A DNA stretch of 64,000 bases from Tamarix chinensis (taxonomy: Eukaryota; Streptophyta; Magnoliopsida; Caryophyllales; Tamaricaceae). How positions within the stretch are numbered: the stretch's first letter is position 1; every line of letters starts with the position of its first letter. The notes beneath the pieces are model-generated. The model was not told the origin of the DNA, ran no database searches, and saw only the letters and a list, made by a program, of their open reading frames with translations. Shown in pieces: positions 12,690-24,900 of the stretch. Made by a program: the position numbers and the translations under genes. The stretch is from contig CM060175.1 in NCBI GenBank assembly GCA_030549775.1, forward strand, positions 45,950,415 to 46,014,414. The letters run 5' to 3'.

Positions 12690-14760
12690 TGTGTTTAGGA
12701 GTTGAAGTGGCTTCTGAACACAATACTAGTTTTGACTCTACTAGTAGGATCATATGGGTTTAAGGTTTATAGTGACTTGTTAAAGCACAAACATGGTTGT
12801 GTATTGATGTATTGTGGTAGTTTATGCTTCTTGTTAGTTAAAGCGACATATGTAGAACTACATGATAGATTACTTGGAGTTAGCCACAATCATCTTTATA
12901 TTAAAGATCTAGAGTTATTATCTATATGATGCATGATATAGATTATTTACTAACAACAAGAGTCTCAAGTATAAATTCACTTAGAAGGATTTGAATGTAA
13001 GGCATAAGAGTTGGTCGAAATTGTTGTAGGATTATAATATTCAGCTAACCTACAATGAGGATAAAACTAATTTCACTACATACGCCTTGAGTAGGAAGAC
13101 ATATCACTCTTTAAGCTTGATGGTAGTTGTAAGTTTCTTATTACAGGAGCTTGGTGAGATGTGTACAATTTTTATTTGACATGGGGAATTTGATGCAAAA
13201 ATGATTGAATTGATTATTAAACCAACTATATTTGATGAGATCCAAGTGGGAAAACCATGGGACATCAAGCTCAAGCAAATTTGGTAAAAGATATAAGATT
13301 ATAGAGTTGAGGGCTTGTAGATTCATGAGGATAGTAAAATTTTCTACAAGGACTGTTGGTGTATGTCATAGAGTTGCACTGATCTAAAGCGCTCAATTTT
13401 ATTAGAGGGTCACTATACTTGATATTTTCTTCATCCTAAATACCAAAAGTTATATAAAGACCTTATGAGGATCTATTAGTAGGCTCCCATAATGATAGAG
13501 GTAACTGAGTTTGTATCTAGTTGCCATACTTATTAGAATGTCCAGATAGAGCATCATAAGCCTGCAAGGTTTGTTTGGTGGTTGGATTTCCTAGGATGGA
13601 AATAGGATTTCATGTTCATAAAATTTGTGAGTGGGTGACCAAGGACTCACAATAGGTTAAATACTATTTAGGTCATTATTAACTAGTTGACTAAGTTGAC
13701 AATTTTCATTTTATTAAAGTCTACTTGAATTATGGTACAGTAGGTTGTTGTATTCAAGAAGTACGTAGGGAGTCAACATGATCCACTTAACAACAAAGTC
13801 TCCAATATGGATTCGAGATTCTTTTCATATTTCTAAGAAAAATACACAAGAGGTTATTCAAGTTGTTAAGGATAAGTACACCTTCCATTTGGCTATATAT
13901 GGGAGTAAGAGGATGATCACCTTAGAGGATAGGCTGAGGTTTTGTTTTGGATTTTTAGGGAAACTAAGAGGATAGAATTCATTTTGTTAGAGTTTTCATA
14001 TAGCAACAACTACCACACTAGCAAAGGTATGGCATCGTTTGAATTAATATAAGGATGCAAGTGCCATAGGTTGTTGTATTAAAATGACATTCGTGATTAT
14101 GTTGTATTGGGGGTGAGATGAATAAGGAGATGGCATAACATCCTTGAAAATTTTAAGATTATCAGAGACAACACAATGATGGTATATAGGTGGGAGATAG
14201 TGTGTTATTGAGAGCCTTACCCATAGTTTTAAAAACCGGACCGGTCATCGAACCGGTATCATAACTGGTTCACTGGTTTAATGGTCGGACCAGTGGTACA
14301 TTTTAAGTCAAAAAATATGAAATACATAAAAAATTAAACTATACATGAATTTGACCGACTCCCAACCAGTTTTTTGACCGGTTCACCGGTTTTTACTAGT
14401 CCGACCGGTTTTTTACCAGTTTTCACTGGTTTCGAGATCCTGAAAACCGGTACATGAAATATGGCTGGTGACCCAACCGGTTCACCAGTTAGACCGGACG
14501 GTCCGGTCCGGTTTTTAATACTAGGGCCTTACCCATCAATGGGGTACAAAGGTTTAGATGGAAGGGAAATCTTAATCCTCATTTCATGAGACAATATGAG
14601 ATACTCAAAAAGTTGGTGAGGATACCTACTACCTAACACTTTCATCAGAGTTGACCAGAGTCTACAATGTATTCTATGTCTTATAATTGAGGAAGTATGT
14701 TGGAGACACATCCTCCTTGTTCGAGTTGATAGACCTAGTTCAAGCACTAGAGAAAATTGA
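12690..14760 (+). pseudogene. Decayed Ty3/gypsy chromovirus pol (RNase H, integrase, tether)
   Basis: Sense-strand translation with frameshifts and stops shows typical chromovirus pol pieces in order. First come a VYSD..GCVLM RNase H start near 12770 and the phrase KDLELLSI near 12905. A KSLKYKFT and ALSRKT-like RNase H end follows near 12960-13100. Integrase comes next, with a HYT..HP.Y..LYKDL stretch near 13405-13460, an EF.S.CHT region with lost zinc ligands near 13510, and an LTKL catalytic-core phrase near 13685. After the MITE at 14224-14526, the C-terminal GxxRFRWKGNLNPHF..YEILKK stretch resumes at 14540 and continues to LRKYVGDTS-like sequence near 14700. RT and gag are not visible. 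It is clearly non-functional; the family assignment is from motif order and spacing. Confidence 0.7.
14224..14526. mobile_element. Short TIR element (MITE) inside the chromovirus pol
   Basis: About 303 bp with inverted ends (TAGTTTTAAAAACCGGACCGG on the left, CCGGTCCGGTTTTTAATACTA on the right) and an interior rich in ACCGGTT-type words. The 9-bp word CCTTACCCA (10 with the next T) stands just outside the left end (14215-14223) and again just after the right end (14527-14535), consistent with a target duplication. A 9-10 bp duplication would suit a Mutator-type MITE. An hAT element with 8 bp is the alternative because three extra Gs make the right end ambiguous. Confidence 0.65.
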
Positions 14761-16178
14761 TTTGGACTTGAAAGTATAAAATAAAAACTCTCTTTGATTC
14801 TTTGTAAGATGTGAAAATAATGTTTTTGGAAGAGTTAAGAAGATTGATTTATGTTTGTTAAAGTCTAACAATTCTTATTTATAGAGCTAAAAGATGGAAA
14901 AAATAATAATTGGCACTAGCCGTTGGGTGTAAAAAGTACTCCAATGGTCAAATTACAATGGGTAGAAAATATTATAAATGCCGAAACCATTCGACTAGTT
15001 TTGAAAGACCATTTGACTAGTTTTGAAAAACCAGTTGATCAGTGAAACAATTTACAACACTACACATCTTTAAAAAAGGCTATAACTTAAGCTATGAAGC
15101 TCAAAATTATATGCCATCTATTTTTGTTGTGAATTAAATAGCCAAGATTTGTAAAAGAAACTATTATTCACACAAAAATAATTTCTATGTAGTTTATGGT
15201 AAATTTTACAAATTAAATCATATGCAAAACTACTTAAGATAAATCAATTTAAGATAAAATTTTGCACAAATACTTGGAAATATTTTTGTTGCATGAAATT
15301 ACATTAATATCTTTAAAAACTATTTTTAAATATGATTATAAATATCAAATTATTGAAAAATATAAATGCCCAATATGTAAATCATATGTAAATAAAACCT
15401 AAGACTGTAACCTGCTCTTTGAAGCTTGAGTCTTGATATCTTGCGCACATTTGCCAGTCTCTTCATGGTTTGTATATTAGTTATATAAAAATGAAGTACT
15501 TAATGCTAGAGTTTTTTTTTCCTCCTTATTGATCTTTTTATTGTGCTTGGGATATGATTTGTAAACTTGATCTCCTTAGCACTCCATGAATTATTGAAGT
15601 GTTGAATACTTATGAGGCCAATACATATCAACACCCATTATTCATTCAAGTGCCCTATATTTTATCCCAACCCATGGCCTTTTATTTTTAATTTTTATAT
15701 AAGACCTACTACTACAAATCTCAAAAGAATACCTTACCTTAAGCCCCCCTCAAGTTCTCTTTTTTTTCACACAACCATCACACATATATATACCTTCCAT
15801 TCATTTTTTCCATCATTCATTTTAGACCTAATATTTGTCTGCTCCTCTTCTTTTTTTTCTAAATTCCTTCCATTTGAAGCCAAACCTAACTCTCACTTTT
15901 TCTTTCTCTTGGTTCACCATTTTCCTTTTCATGCTTCACCTTCATTTTTCAACATTCTTTGTACAAACCACCACTTACAACACTAACCACTCATCCAAGC
16001 CACCAAAATGTTACATCAACCACTCACGCACAACATCTACCACCAGCTTTTGTGTAAATACCTTATGAACTCTTAGATATATAAGTTCCCTTTTGATTTA
16101 TTTGATAAAGTGGTAGCACCCTTATTTCTTAAAATTAAGATTTTGATTAGTAAATGGGGGTTCTATAGAAGAAGTGTC
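14761..16178. other. Unassigned stretch after the pol fragment
   Basis: AT-rich to about 15600, with three ACTAGTTTTGAAA-type words at 14990-15030. It then becomes pyrimidine-rich from 15610 to 16070, where two small overlapping frames (124 and 77 codons) are low complexity and unlike any family I know. It may be an old LTR of the chromovirus. No gene is supported. Confidence 0.3.
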
Positions 16179-16512
16179 CTTATAACACCTCCATTTTTCA
16201 CTACCAAAATTTTTTTATTTAAAATAATGTGGAATAAAAAAATACTAAATACACTTAGGAAAAAATGTGGTGCTACCACCATACCTAATATAAAATAGAC
16301 ATCTACTGCCGACTCCATATTAGATACAAGGCTAAAACAAAAAAAAACAATTTAAAATAGAGTGCACAAACTTAAATTACATAAATATTTAATAGATCAT
16401 TTACATCAAAGGACGTCAATGGTCCCCAATCAAGTCAAATAGAATTAGACAGATAAGTTAAGAATATAGGGCCAGATTAAAATGAGATAAGGGTGTGACC
16501 CTAAAACCCTGG
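16179..16512 (+). mobile_element. LTR-like copy G, 5' part, interrupted by copy H
   Basis: It starts TATAACACCTCC and carries the 5'-terminal hairpin of the family (inner arm AAAAATGTGGTGCTACC near 16260-16278). The sequence stops at the insertion point of copy H and resumes at 21616 with the duplicated CCTAG. Confidence 0.5.
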
Positions 16513-16839
16513 AGTAATCCCCCGAAATTTTGAAAGCCTATAATTTAATAAATAACTTTTAAATGAGATAAATTAGCGTTTAAATATATTTAATTTAATT
16601 ATTTTATAGATTTTTGATTATATAAAATTGGATATAAATATTTAATAAATGAAAATAAATATTTTGTTATTTTATCATACTCTTTTTATTTAAATAATTT
16701 TTCAAACCATTATTTTACTAAAATTATCCTTTTTAAACCCATATATTTTAATTATATTAAACTATATTATTAAAAAAAATTATTATCCATAAATATTACA
16801 TTTTATTATTTTATAAATTAAATTATTTAGTTATCTAAT

Positions 16840-18010
16840 TTTCCCTTTCCTTTTTCCTTTTCCTTCTCCTTTTTCTCCATTTCCCCTTTCTTTCTTTTCC
16901 TTTTTCTCCCCTTGAGACGCTGGTACCTGGGCATGCTTCTCCCACCCTTGCGCCTAGACCGCGGGCCCATTTTCTTTCCTCCCTTTCCTTCTCCTCCCGC
17001 ATGTGTCGGCCGGCCTGCCTCCCTCTTTCTTTTCTTTCCTTTCTTCCCCGACCGGGTCGGCCCACTCCTCTTCCCTTCGCCCAGCCTGGCAACACCCCCC
17101 TCCTTTCTTTCTTCTTCTTCTTCCTTTCTTCAACAATCGCCCGACCATCTACGCCATCTCTGGCCACCCCACCTACAACCCTCCTCCCTCTACTACTCTC
17201 CCTATCTCTCTCTTTCTCTCGACATTTTTCCTGCCTCACCTCGACCCCACCATCTCTCTCTCCCCTCACCCATGCCCTTACATTCCCTTCATTTCCCCTT
17301 CCCTATCCCTGCAACTCCCATGCTCCTACCACCCTATCGCTGCCCTACCGAGCCCCCTATCCCCTCCTTTCTCTCCTTCTTCTTTTTCTTCTTCCCTCCC
17401 TATCTCATTCTGCCATTTTTGAGCCTCCCATGCCCTTCCCCGACCTTCTTTTTCTCCTTTTCCTCCATCCATCATCCACCCTATTTTTCTTTGTCGCCCC
17501 CATTCCACTGTAGTTGCCGCCACACTAGCCACTTGTACCACCCTTTGTTACCCTCTACCTCACCCCTGAACCATCGCAGTACCCCTCGAGCCACCCTACA
17601 GCCTCCTTCTTCCTCCCCTCTTCTTTTTCTCTCCTTTTTCTCCCTTCTCGATAGCCACCCTCCACCGCCTCGCTCTGCCGCCGTTCCACCAACTCTGCCA
17701 CCACCTAAGCCACCAAACCAACCCTTGCAACCTCCTCTACCACCCCCACACCCCTTTTGGCTGAAACAACCACATGTAGGCCTTCATTTTCTCCCTCCCT
17801 TTTCCTTCCTTCTCAGCCCCTCCATCTTAACTCACCTCGGCAGCCACCTTCGCAACCTCACTTCCATTGCCTTTAGCCACCGTCAACCCATCCATACCCC
17901 CTCCCCACCTCTACACCCTTCCCCTACCCTAAATCCTCCCCCATCCACCTTCTTTCCTAGCCCCAAATCCCCAACATGAAAACACCACTCCCTCCTCCCA
18001 TTCTTGCCAT
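16840..18010 (-). other. Purine tract of copy H (pyrimidine-rich on plus)
   Basis: A strand-asymmetric low-complexity block. On the plus strand it leaves a 355-codon Pro/Ser/Leu-rich frame at 16912-17979 and several overlapping ones. Overlapping long frames in all phases, no conserved domain, and indels relative to the same block in copy P all argue against coding. Confidence 0.6.
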
Positions 18011-18315
18011 TTCGAGCCTCTCCCCCTCATTTCTTTGCATGCAGCTCATGCTGCATGAGCAGATGAGTTGCTGCATTTCTTAGTTTATTTGGTTAATGAT
18101 TTTATGGTATAATAATATTTTAAGTTATGTATTTTATTAATTAAGTGTTATAAAGTCTTATGTATTGGTTTTTCTTATTTCTAATATAATAAAAATTGAT
18201 ATTATTTTTAGGTATTGGTTTTGGCTAATCAAAGCTTGAAATAAGGTAACCTTTAAAGCCCACTTAAATGCATGGTATGTTAGCACATTAGGGTTTCAAT
18301 ATGTTTCATGTTATA

Positions 18316-18318
<3 letters not shown>

Positions 18319-18385
<67 letters not shown>
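18319..18385. repeat. (AT)n microsatellite
   Basis: Uninterrupted alternating AT of about 67 bp, inside copy H. Confidence 0.95.
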
Positions 18386-18391
<6 letters not shown>

Positions 18392-18719
18392 TATATGTAG
18401 TCTCTTGTATTGATTGATAAAGAGGAAGCATGTTATATTATGTGCTCTGTATGGAAATATTGCTTAAGGTAAGAGTTTGGTCATTAATGAAAATGCTAAG
18501 TATTAATCCATGTTGTATTATGCTATTGCGACCATTAATGCATAGTTAATATCATTGTGAAGCCCTAGGGGTGTTTTAGTAATATGTCTTGTGCATGAAT
18601 ATGGCCTATTAGGTGTGGGTGCTAATGAGTATTATATTAAATATAATAGTTGTGGAGTTGGATAATGAGAATGAGGTATTAATATTAATAATTTATATAG
18701 TGATGATAATTTAACATAA

Positions 18720-19910
18720 GTGGTGTAATAAGGGAGAAAATGATAATTTGTAATTAAAAAGGATAAAAGGGTAATTTTGAAAGTAAAGGGGTAAAATGGT
18801 AATTTTGGAGAAAAATGGGTAAATGGTAATTTGGAGGTAAGGGTATAATGGTAAATTTGTAAGTAAAAGGGCATTATGGTAATTTTTTAAAGTAAAAGGG
18901 GTAAAATGGTAATTTTGTAAGTAAAGAGCAAAATGGTAATGTGGAGGTAAAGGTATAATGGTAATTTGCAAATAAAAGGGTATTATGGTAATTTGTGACT
19001 AAAAGAATAAAATGGTAATTTTGTAATTAAAGGATAAAATGGTAATTTCTTAATTAAAGGGAAAAATAGTAATTTTGGAAGTAAAAGGGCAAAATGGTAA
19101 TTTGTGAGTAAAAGGATAAAATGGTAATTTGTAAGTAAAAGGGTAAAATGGTAATTTTGTAAGTAAAGGGTGAAATGATATTTTTTAAGGAAAGGATAAA
19201 ATGGTAATTTTGTAAGCAAAGGGTAAAATGGTAAATTTGTAAGCAAAGGGTAAAATGGTAATTTTGTAATGAAAAGGTTAAAATGGTAATTTTATAACTA
19301 AAGGGTAAATTGGTAATTTTGATAATGGAAATGGTAGTTTGGTAATTATGATAATAGAGAAGGGCAATTTGGTAATTTAACCAACTAAAGGGTAATTTGG
19401 TAATTCTAGTAATGGAGAGGGGTAATTTAGTAATTATAATAATAGAACAGGGTAAAATGGTAATTATGATAATAAAGAATGGTAATTTGGTAATTTTGAT
19501 GATGGAGAAGGGTAGTTTGGTAATTATGATAATAAGAATCGTAATTTGGTAATTTAACAAACTAAAGGGGTAATTTGGTAATTATGATAATGAAGAGGGT
19601 GATTTGGTAATTTGACTAACAAAAGGGCAATATGTTAATAATAATAAACAAAAAGGGCAAATTGGTAATCTAACCAACCAAATGGAAAATATGTTAAGTA
19701 TAACAATTATGAAGGATGATTAGTGACCTAATAAGTAGGGGAGATAACTTGGTAACCTAAACCGAGCAAGGGGTAATTTGGTGATTATGCAACAAGGAGG
19801 GTAACATAGTAATTTGTCAAGGAAGGAAAGGATGACTTAGCAATTATATAAGTAAGGGGTAAATGAGTAATTTGTATCTAACATGTTGGTGTGATAGCGA
19901 AATTTTGTAA
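18720..19910. repeat. GGTAATTT-type minisatellite of copy H
   Basis: More than 30 tandem units of about 25-40 bp, each with GGTAATTT plus a spacer. The first half has spacers such as TGTAAGTAAAAGGGTAAAAT. The second half has spacers such as ATGATAATGGAGAAGGG or AACCAACTAAAGGG. A shorter version lies in copy P (44280-45000). Reading frames made of KLPFYP-like repeats on the minus strand come from this array. Confidence 0.9.
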
Positions 19911-20574
19911 TATGACTCAAGTAACACTAAATAGCAAGATAAAAATATTTGACAATTAGTGAGTGTCACGAGAACGAATCCTATATAGAATTGGATAAGA
20001 TTATGACGACCTTAATGATTCCTCTACATTACCTTGGATAACCGTTTGAATAAGAAATATCTAAAGATATTAGAATGATTAAAAGTGAATAAGTATCTAA
20101 TTGTTGTGCTTTTATGATCACCTTAATTAAGACACTAATACCTAACGTGAAAAACCTCGAAATCGGGACTGGTGGCTCTTTAGGAGTCACTACCCTAAAG
20201 ATGTGATTTAGCCAACGGTTATTCTGGTATTTGCTAGTGTGCCTTTGTGCCCTAGCTAGGCTCTATATCTTACTATATCTAGTTCTACGGACCTATTTAG
20301 GGGGTATGCATACTTATAGATTAGGTGTCCTTGTCGGTAGGATACTGAGTTAGCTTTATGCACCAGTACGACCAGGTACCTTTGCGTCCCTGGGTTGATA
20401 GTTGAAGGGTATTGAGTAGCTCATATGCACCAATTCGACCAGTGTACATTTATGTCCTAAGATCTTGATCTCCCTATTGAGGCAAATAAATGGAATTATT
20501 ATACTAATTAAAAAGGGAAAACACTAATGATGAAAGTGAAAGATTAATGAGCTGGGCCCAGTTGAATTATATTA

Positions 20575-20950
20575 TGAGCATCAATCCACCAGATATAATA
20601 GTGGCCTGGGAGGTTTTTCCTTAGATGACATTTATGAGTACCGATCCACTGGATATAATAGTGGCCCAAGTGCATGTTGCCCTGGATGATGTATATCTAT
20701 ATTCCGATCCATTGACTATAATAGTGGGGGTCCTCAGCTCAATAAATTAATTTGGTTGTGAATAAGTTATGGGAAAATACTAATCACTTATAATGGAACA
20801 CCGTGTGAGTCTGGGCTAGACCGTTCTACCACTGAATAATAGTGACCAAGAGCGTGCTACCCTAGAGACTGATCCACCGCCAATAATAGTGGTAGGAGCA
20901 TTATGTCCTGTATGTATTCCGATCCACCAACTATAATAGTAGGGTTCCCG
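20575..20950 (-). repeat. Hairpin array of copy H
   Basis: Six antisense units of the GATCCACC..ATAATAGTGG type, near 20583, 20644, 20705, 20824, 20874 and 20920. They are equivalent to the array at 757-1099 in copy A. Confidence 0.6.
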
Positions 20951-21173
20951 CACTCACATAGATATTTATAATCCGATATGATTAATAAATATGGACTAAG
21001 GGCTTAAGGCCCAGAAGTATCGATTGTTCTTTATGGCCTATTAAGATCTGATTGACTTGTTAAGTATGTAAATGTATGAATATGGACATTAAGTATTTAC
21101 CTCTCATTATATATGTGTGTAGTATCATATGTTGCACTACGGGCCTACTATTAGGTGTGTTTTAAAGGGTTAC

Positions 21174-21191
21174 TCAGTACCGTAGTACTGA
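21174..21191 (-). promoter_or_regulatory. Dyad TCAGTAC-CGTA-GTACTGA of copy H
   Basis: Perfect 7-bp arms with a 4-nt spacer, 424 bp from the 5' end of copy H. It is the positional equivalent of 554-572 in copy A. Confidence 0.5.
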
Positions 21192-21615
21192 AGGGTTCCA
21201 TTCGTAGGGCCCCTGCCTATTCAATGGATAGTGTCCCTTGCAGGTCCTTTTCAGGTTCTATTCAAGTGGGCTCTTAGGAAAAAGCGTAAGGTACTATTTA
21301 GAATATCCTAGGAGTGTATTCTTTCTCCTTTAAAATTTATGGTTTCAATGTATTTGTTGATTTGTAGCCACTATTAGTGGATTTTATTATTGTAAAGTGT
21401 TGTGTACGCTACTCTGATTTAAATATGTTTGAGTTTCTCATAAGTTTTAATTTTCTCTTTTAGCCTTAGCACTTGGTACTGGAACCGTAGGAGTGAACCG
21501 GTCTGGTACTAAGTGTGGCGGTAATATCCCTAGAATTCATAGTTTTTTTATTTCTCTTCCGCTAAATATTTTAATAAAATAAAATTTTTCAGTAGTGAAT
21601 TTTTGGGGTGTTACA

Positions 21616-21900
21616 CCTAGTCCATCACAAATCACCCAAAATCCTTTAGGTATCCACGCTCTCAAAACTAGAGCCTAAGTTGAATTAGGCCCACTACTGG
21701 CTATCCCCAAAATGTGCACATGACCTTCTACTCATTGGATGGAGCAAGTTATTAAGAAAACACGCACATCAATATGCTATGTAGTAAGTAAGCCAAGTTA
21801 CCTCCTCAAAAAAATCACAAGTATGCAAGACTCCATCATAACATGGATATTATATTTAATATGCATCATACCAATTCAATATATGTAAAGGTGACAATGT
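21616..21900 (+). mobile_element. LTR-like copy G, continuation after copy H
   Basis: Begins with the duplicated CCTAG. Its sequence near 21690-21800 (pyrimidine phrase, then ATATGCTATGTAGTAAGTAAG) aligns by eye with copy A at about 430-580, including a decayed version of the dyad. The right boundary with copy I is unclear. Confidence 0.4.
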
Positions 21901-24900
21901 ATCAGGATATACAATCAAGCATAACTTAGGTCACCAGTTGGGATCCTACTTGAATTCAATAATTATTATTACTCTTATTCTACTAAAGGTAGAATTCTCT
22001 TATCATATTTGCTCTTATTTCCTTTTATCTCTTTCCTTTACTAATTCTCCTTAGCTTAGGTCCCTAAAACTTCATATAAGTGTAGGAAGCTAAAGTTTTG
22101 AGGAAGTGGGGTTAGTTCTTAATAGTCTTTACTCATTATTTCTATTCCTACAATTAGAATTTTAATTCTTCATTCTTTATATCTTTCATTTTCAATATTA
22201 TTGACTATCATTCTAAGCTTTTATTTGTTATTTTCTTATGTTATTACATGGTTTTTTGGAAGGAAATTTAAGGAGAACTTGAATCTTGACTTGGAATAGA
22301 CTTTTATTTGTTTTTTCTTAAATTTAGATTTAGGTAAATCCAACTTTCTTTTTAGGTGGTAGAATATGTTGTGAAAGTATATTGGGATTTTTAGGCCTAT
22401 AGTATCATGCTAAGCTTTTTTTTATGAAAATTTCTACTTTTAAGTTAATATATTATGAATGTGGATTAGTTTTTTAAGAGTTACAAAATATTGTATGAAA
22501 CCATGTTTATATATTATTATCATATATGTCATTTATTATAGCTAAATATGCAATTTTGTAGAAAATATAATATGTGTTAGCATGTTATGCTATGTATTTA
22601 ATTTTATGTAAGTCTTAGTGAGGCCATAATAGTTTAAATAAAACATTATCATACCATGATATATATCTTATTATGTTTATTGTATAATTTGATTAAACTT
22701 TTACATACGATATGTTAGTATTTGAGCATGTTTAGGGTTAGCTTTACATCATTTAAGCTTTGTGTGGGTTAGGGATAAATGTCTTTTTATTATATCTAAC
22801 TTTATATAGTCAAAAAATTGTGTTAATCTTTATTTTTAATGGAGATCTAAGTGTGTTTGATATTATTTTAAAATTTTTCTTAAAATAGTATGGTTATGGG
22901 ATAAGCTTAATTTTATTAGGAAAAATATTTTGTTTTATTAAGAAACTAGTCGACTATACCTATCTCTTAGTTTCTTCATCAAATTTGATTTCTAGAGCCC
23001 ATCAAACCGATTGACTGATCTGGATGCTAGTTAACTTGTTTGATTGACCTAGTTGTTCTTCTAACTTGATTTTTAATGAGAATATCCCCCCCCCAAACTT
23101 TCCAATGTCATGGCTATATTTTAAATTAATAGTTTTTTTTTGAAAAACTTTTGAACCTAGTTAGCCTGTTTTCATTATTTTTAGTTGATTCACGAGGCAT
23201 GAATGCATAAGGAGTCACTTTCATGCTCTCAACTCATTTGTCTTCTTCTACCCTGTTATCTCTCTCTTCTACAAGATTCCTGAGCAAATTTCCTATGTTT
23301 GCAACCTTAGTAGATATGTTGAGCTTTGATTAACGTCCATTTATGTCACCAGACCTTTCTTATGTTTAAAATTTCTTAGGCACATAACTTTGAACCCTAT
23401 AGTTTCACCAAACCAACTCAAGGAGGAAAAATGTTAGATTAAAACTTCAAAAACCTACACTTTGAATCTTTATCCTAGACTAGGGCTTGGGAGTCTCGAT
23501 TTATACACTCCATCACCCTTATTCTATGATAAGAACCCTCTATGATTTAGACACAAAGCCCTCATTTTTCTCTCTTCTTCCCTAACCTCTAAACTACTGT
23601 ATTTTCTTCATATTTGTTATACCATTATTTATTCCTTATGGTTGCATCTTGATCATCTCTCCATATTCTAATTCTCTTTCTAGATCTTTCTTATTTTAAT
23701 CTTAAACAAAGTATAATTAGATTAGGGAAAGGAGTGAGGGTTGAGTCTCACTACTAGATACTCTTTGTTTCCCATATTTAAAGGGTAGAATTTCTATTAA
23801 GTCCACTTCTAGGTCTCTCATTTCATTTAAATCTTCTTTGCATGATTTACAAATATTTTCACTAAGTTTAATTAAGTTTTTCCTAGAAGGTATTTTATTA
23901 TGGGAAAAGATATTTGAGATTTTAGAGAGTTGTGCTTGCTCAACTTTTATTTTAAATCATTGTCTTCCCTCATTATCTATAGTAATGGTATAGGTAAGTG
24001 AAATTTGAGTGTTATGAGTCTGTATCAATTTGTATAGTAAAGATGATCATGTGCCTTCATTAGTTAATATGGAATGAACAATGGGTTAGTAAAAGACGTG
24101 GCTTAAAAGTTCACATGCTTGGGTTCCATGTTTATAATTATGAATTCAAAATCTTGTCAATATCATAGGGTGTTTTAAATGATAATGGTATATTTGATAT
24201 GTGGATTAGACTTGTTGTATAATGGCCTAGTAAGGAAATAATGTGAATGCATGACTTCCTAGAACATCTTTAGGATATGTCATCATCTCTTACTATGAAT
24301 TTTGGAATAGTGTTGGTATGTTGATTTGGGAATATGGTTTGTAAAATACCTTGAATGAATTGAGTTTAATGTTTGGAGGTGATTAAACAAGTTATAGAAT
24401 TTAATGGTGTGTAAATGATGTTTTTGTGTGTTGCTTTCACCCCATACCAATCGACCGGTTGGTTTGTAAATTTGGTGATTTTGGACTAACACTTAACCAA
24501 TCAACTAGTATGGCCAAACTAATAGACTAGTTCCTAGAACAATTGACTGCTTGGGTCAACTAATAAACTGGTTGTCTATAAATCTAGAAGTCTTAGGCTC
24601 GAGTTTTACCCATCAATTAGTATGGCCAAACATATCAACTGATTCTTAAAACATTCCAATAGTGAGTCTAACTAATTGACTAGTTGTCCATTACGGCAAG
24701 GATGGTAGTGTCATGACCGATTGACTGGTCTATGAAACCAGTTGACTATTCAGAGAGACCCATCAACTTATTTTTGAATTCGGTTGACTAGTCTCAGCCA
24801 GAATTCTTTTCTTGCATATTTTCTTCCTAAATGTGATATCTGAGTTTTCTTATACTTTTTTAATGATCTAGTATACTATTAGCTATGAAATTATCTAGAA

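Larger units (their letters stand above)
16513..21615 (-). mobile_element. Complete 5.1 kb LTR-like element (copy H, antisense)
   Basis: On the minus strand it begins TGTAACACCCC at 21615 and ends at 16513 with GGGGGATTACT, where the terminal CA is mutated. It is flanked by CCTGG (16508-16512) and CCTAG (21616-21620), a 5-bp target duplication with one change. Minus-strand order is: terminal hairpin, dyad (21174-21191), six-hairpin array (20575-20950), minisatellite (18720-19910), AT run, 1.2 kb purine tract (pyrimidine on plus) and AT-rich 3' end. It shares both ends and most of the order with copy A but has the minisatellite in place of the microsatellites. It is coding-free. Confidence 0.75.

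Noticed and set aside
12702..12929. 75-codon ORF as a separate gene
   Set aside because: Its VYSD..GCVLM and DLELLSI phrases show it is a piece of decayed chromovirus RNase H.
16912..17979. 355-codon Pro/Ser/Leu-rich frame
   Set aside because: Pyrimidine tract of copy H. Other frames are open too, and the homologous block at 42695-43465 differs by indels, so the protein is not conserved.
18632..19560. Repetitive proteins of the KLPFYPF / YQITIL type
   Set aside because: Direct products of the GGTAATTT minisatellite.
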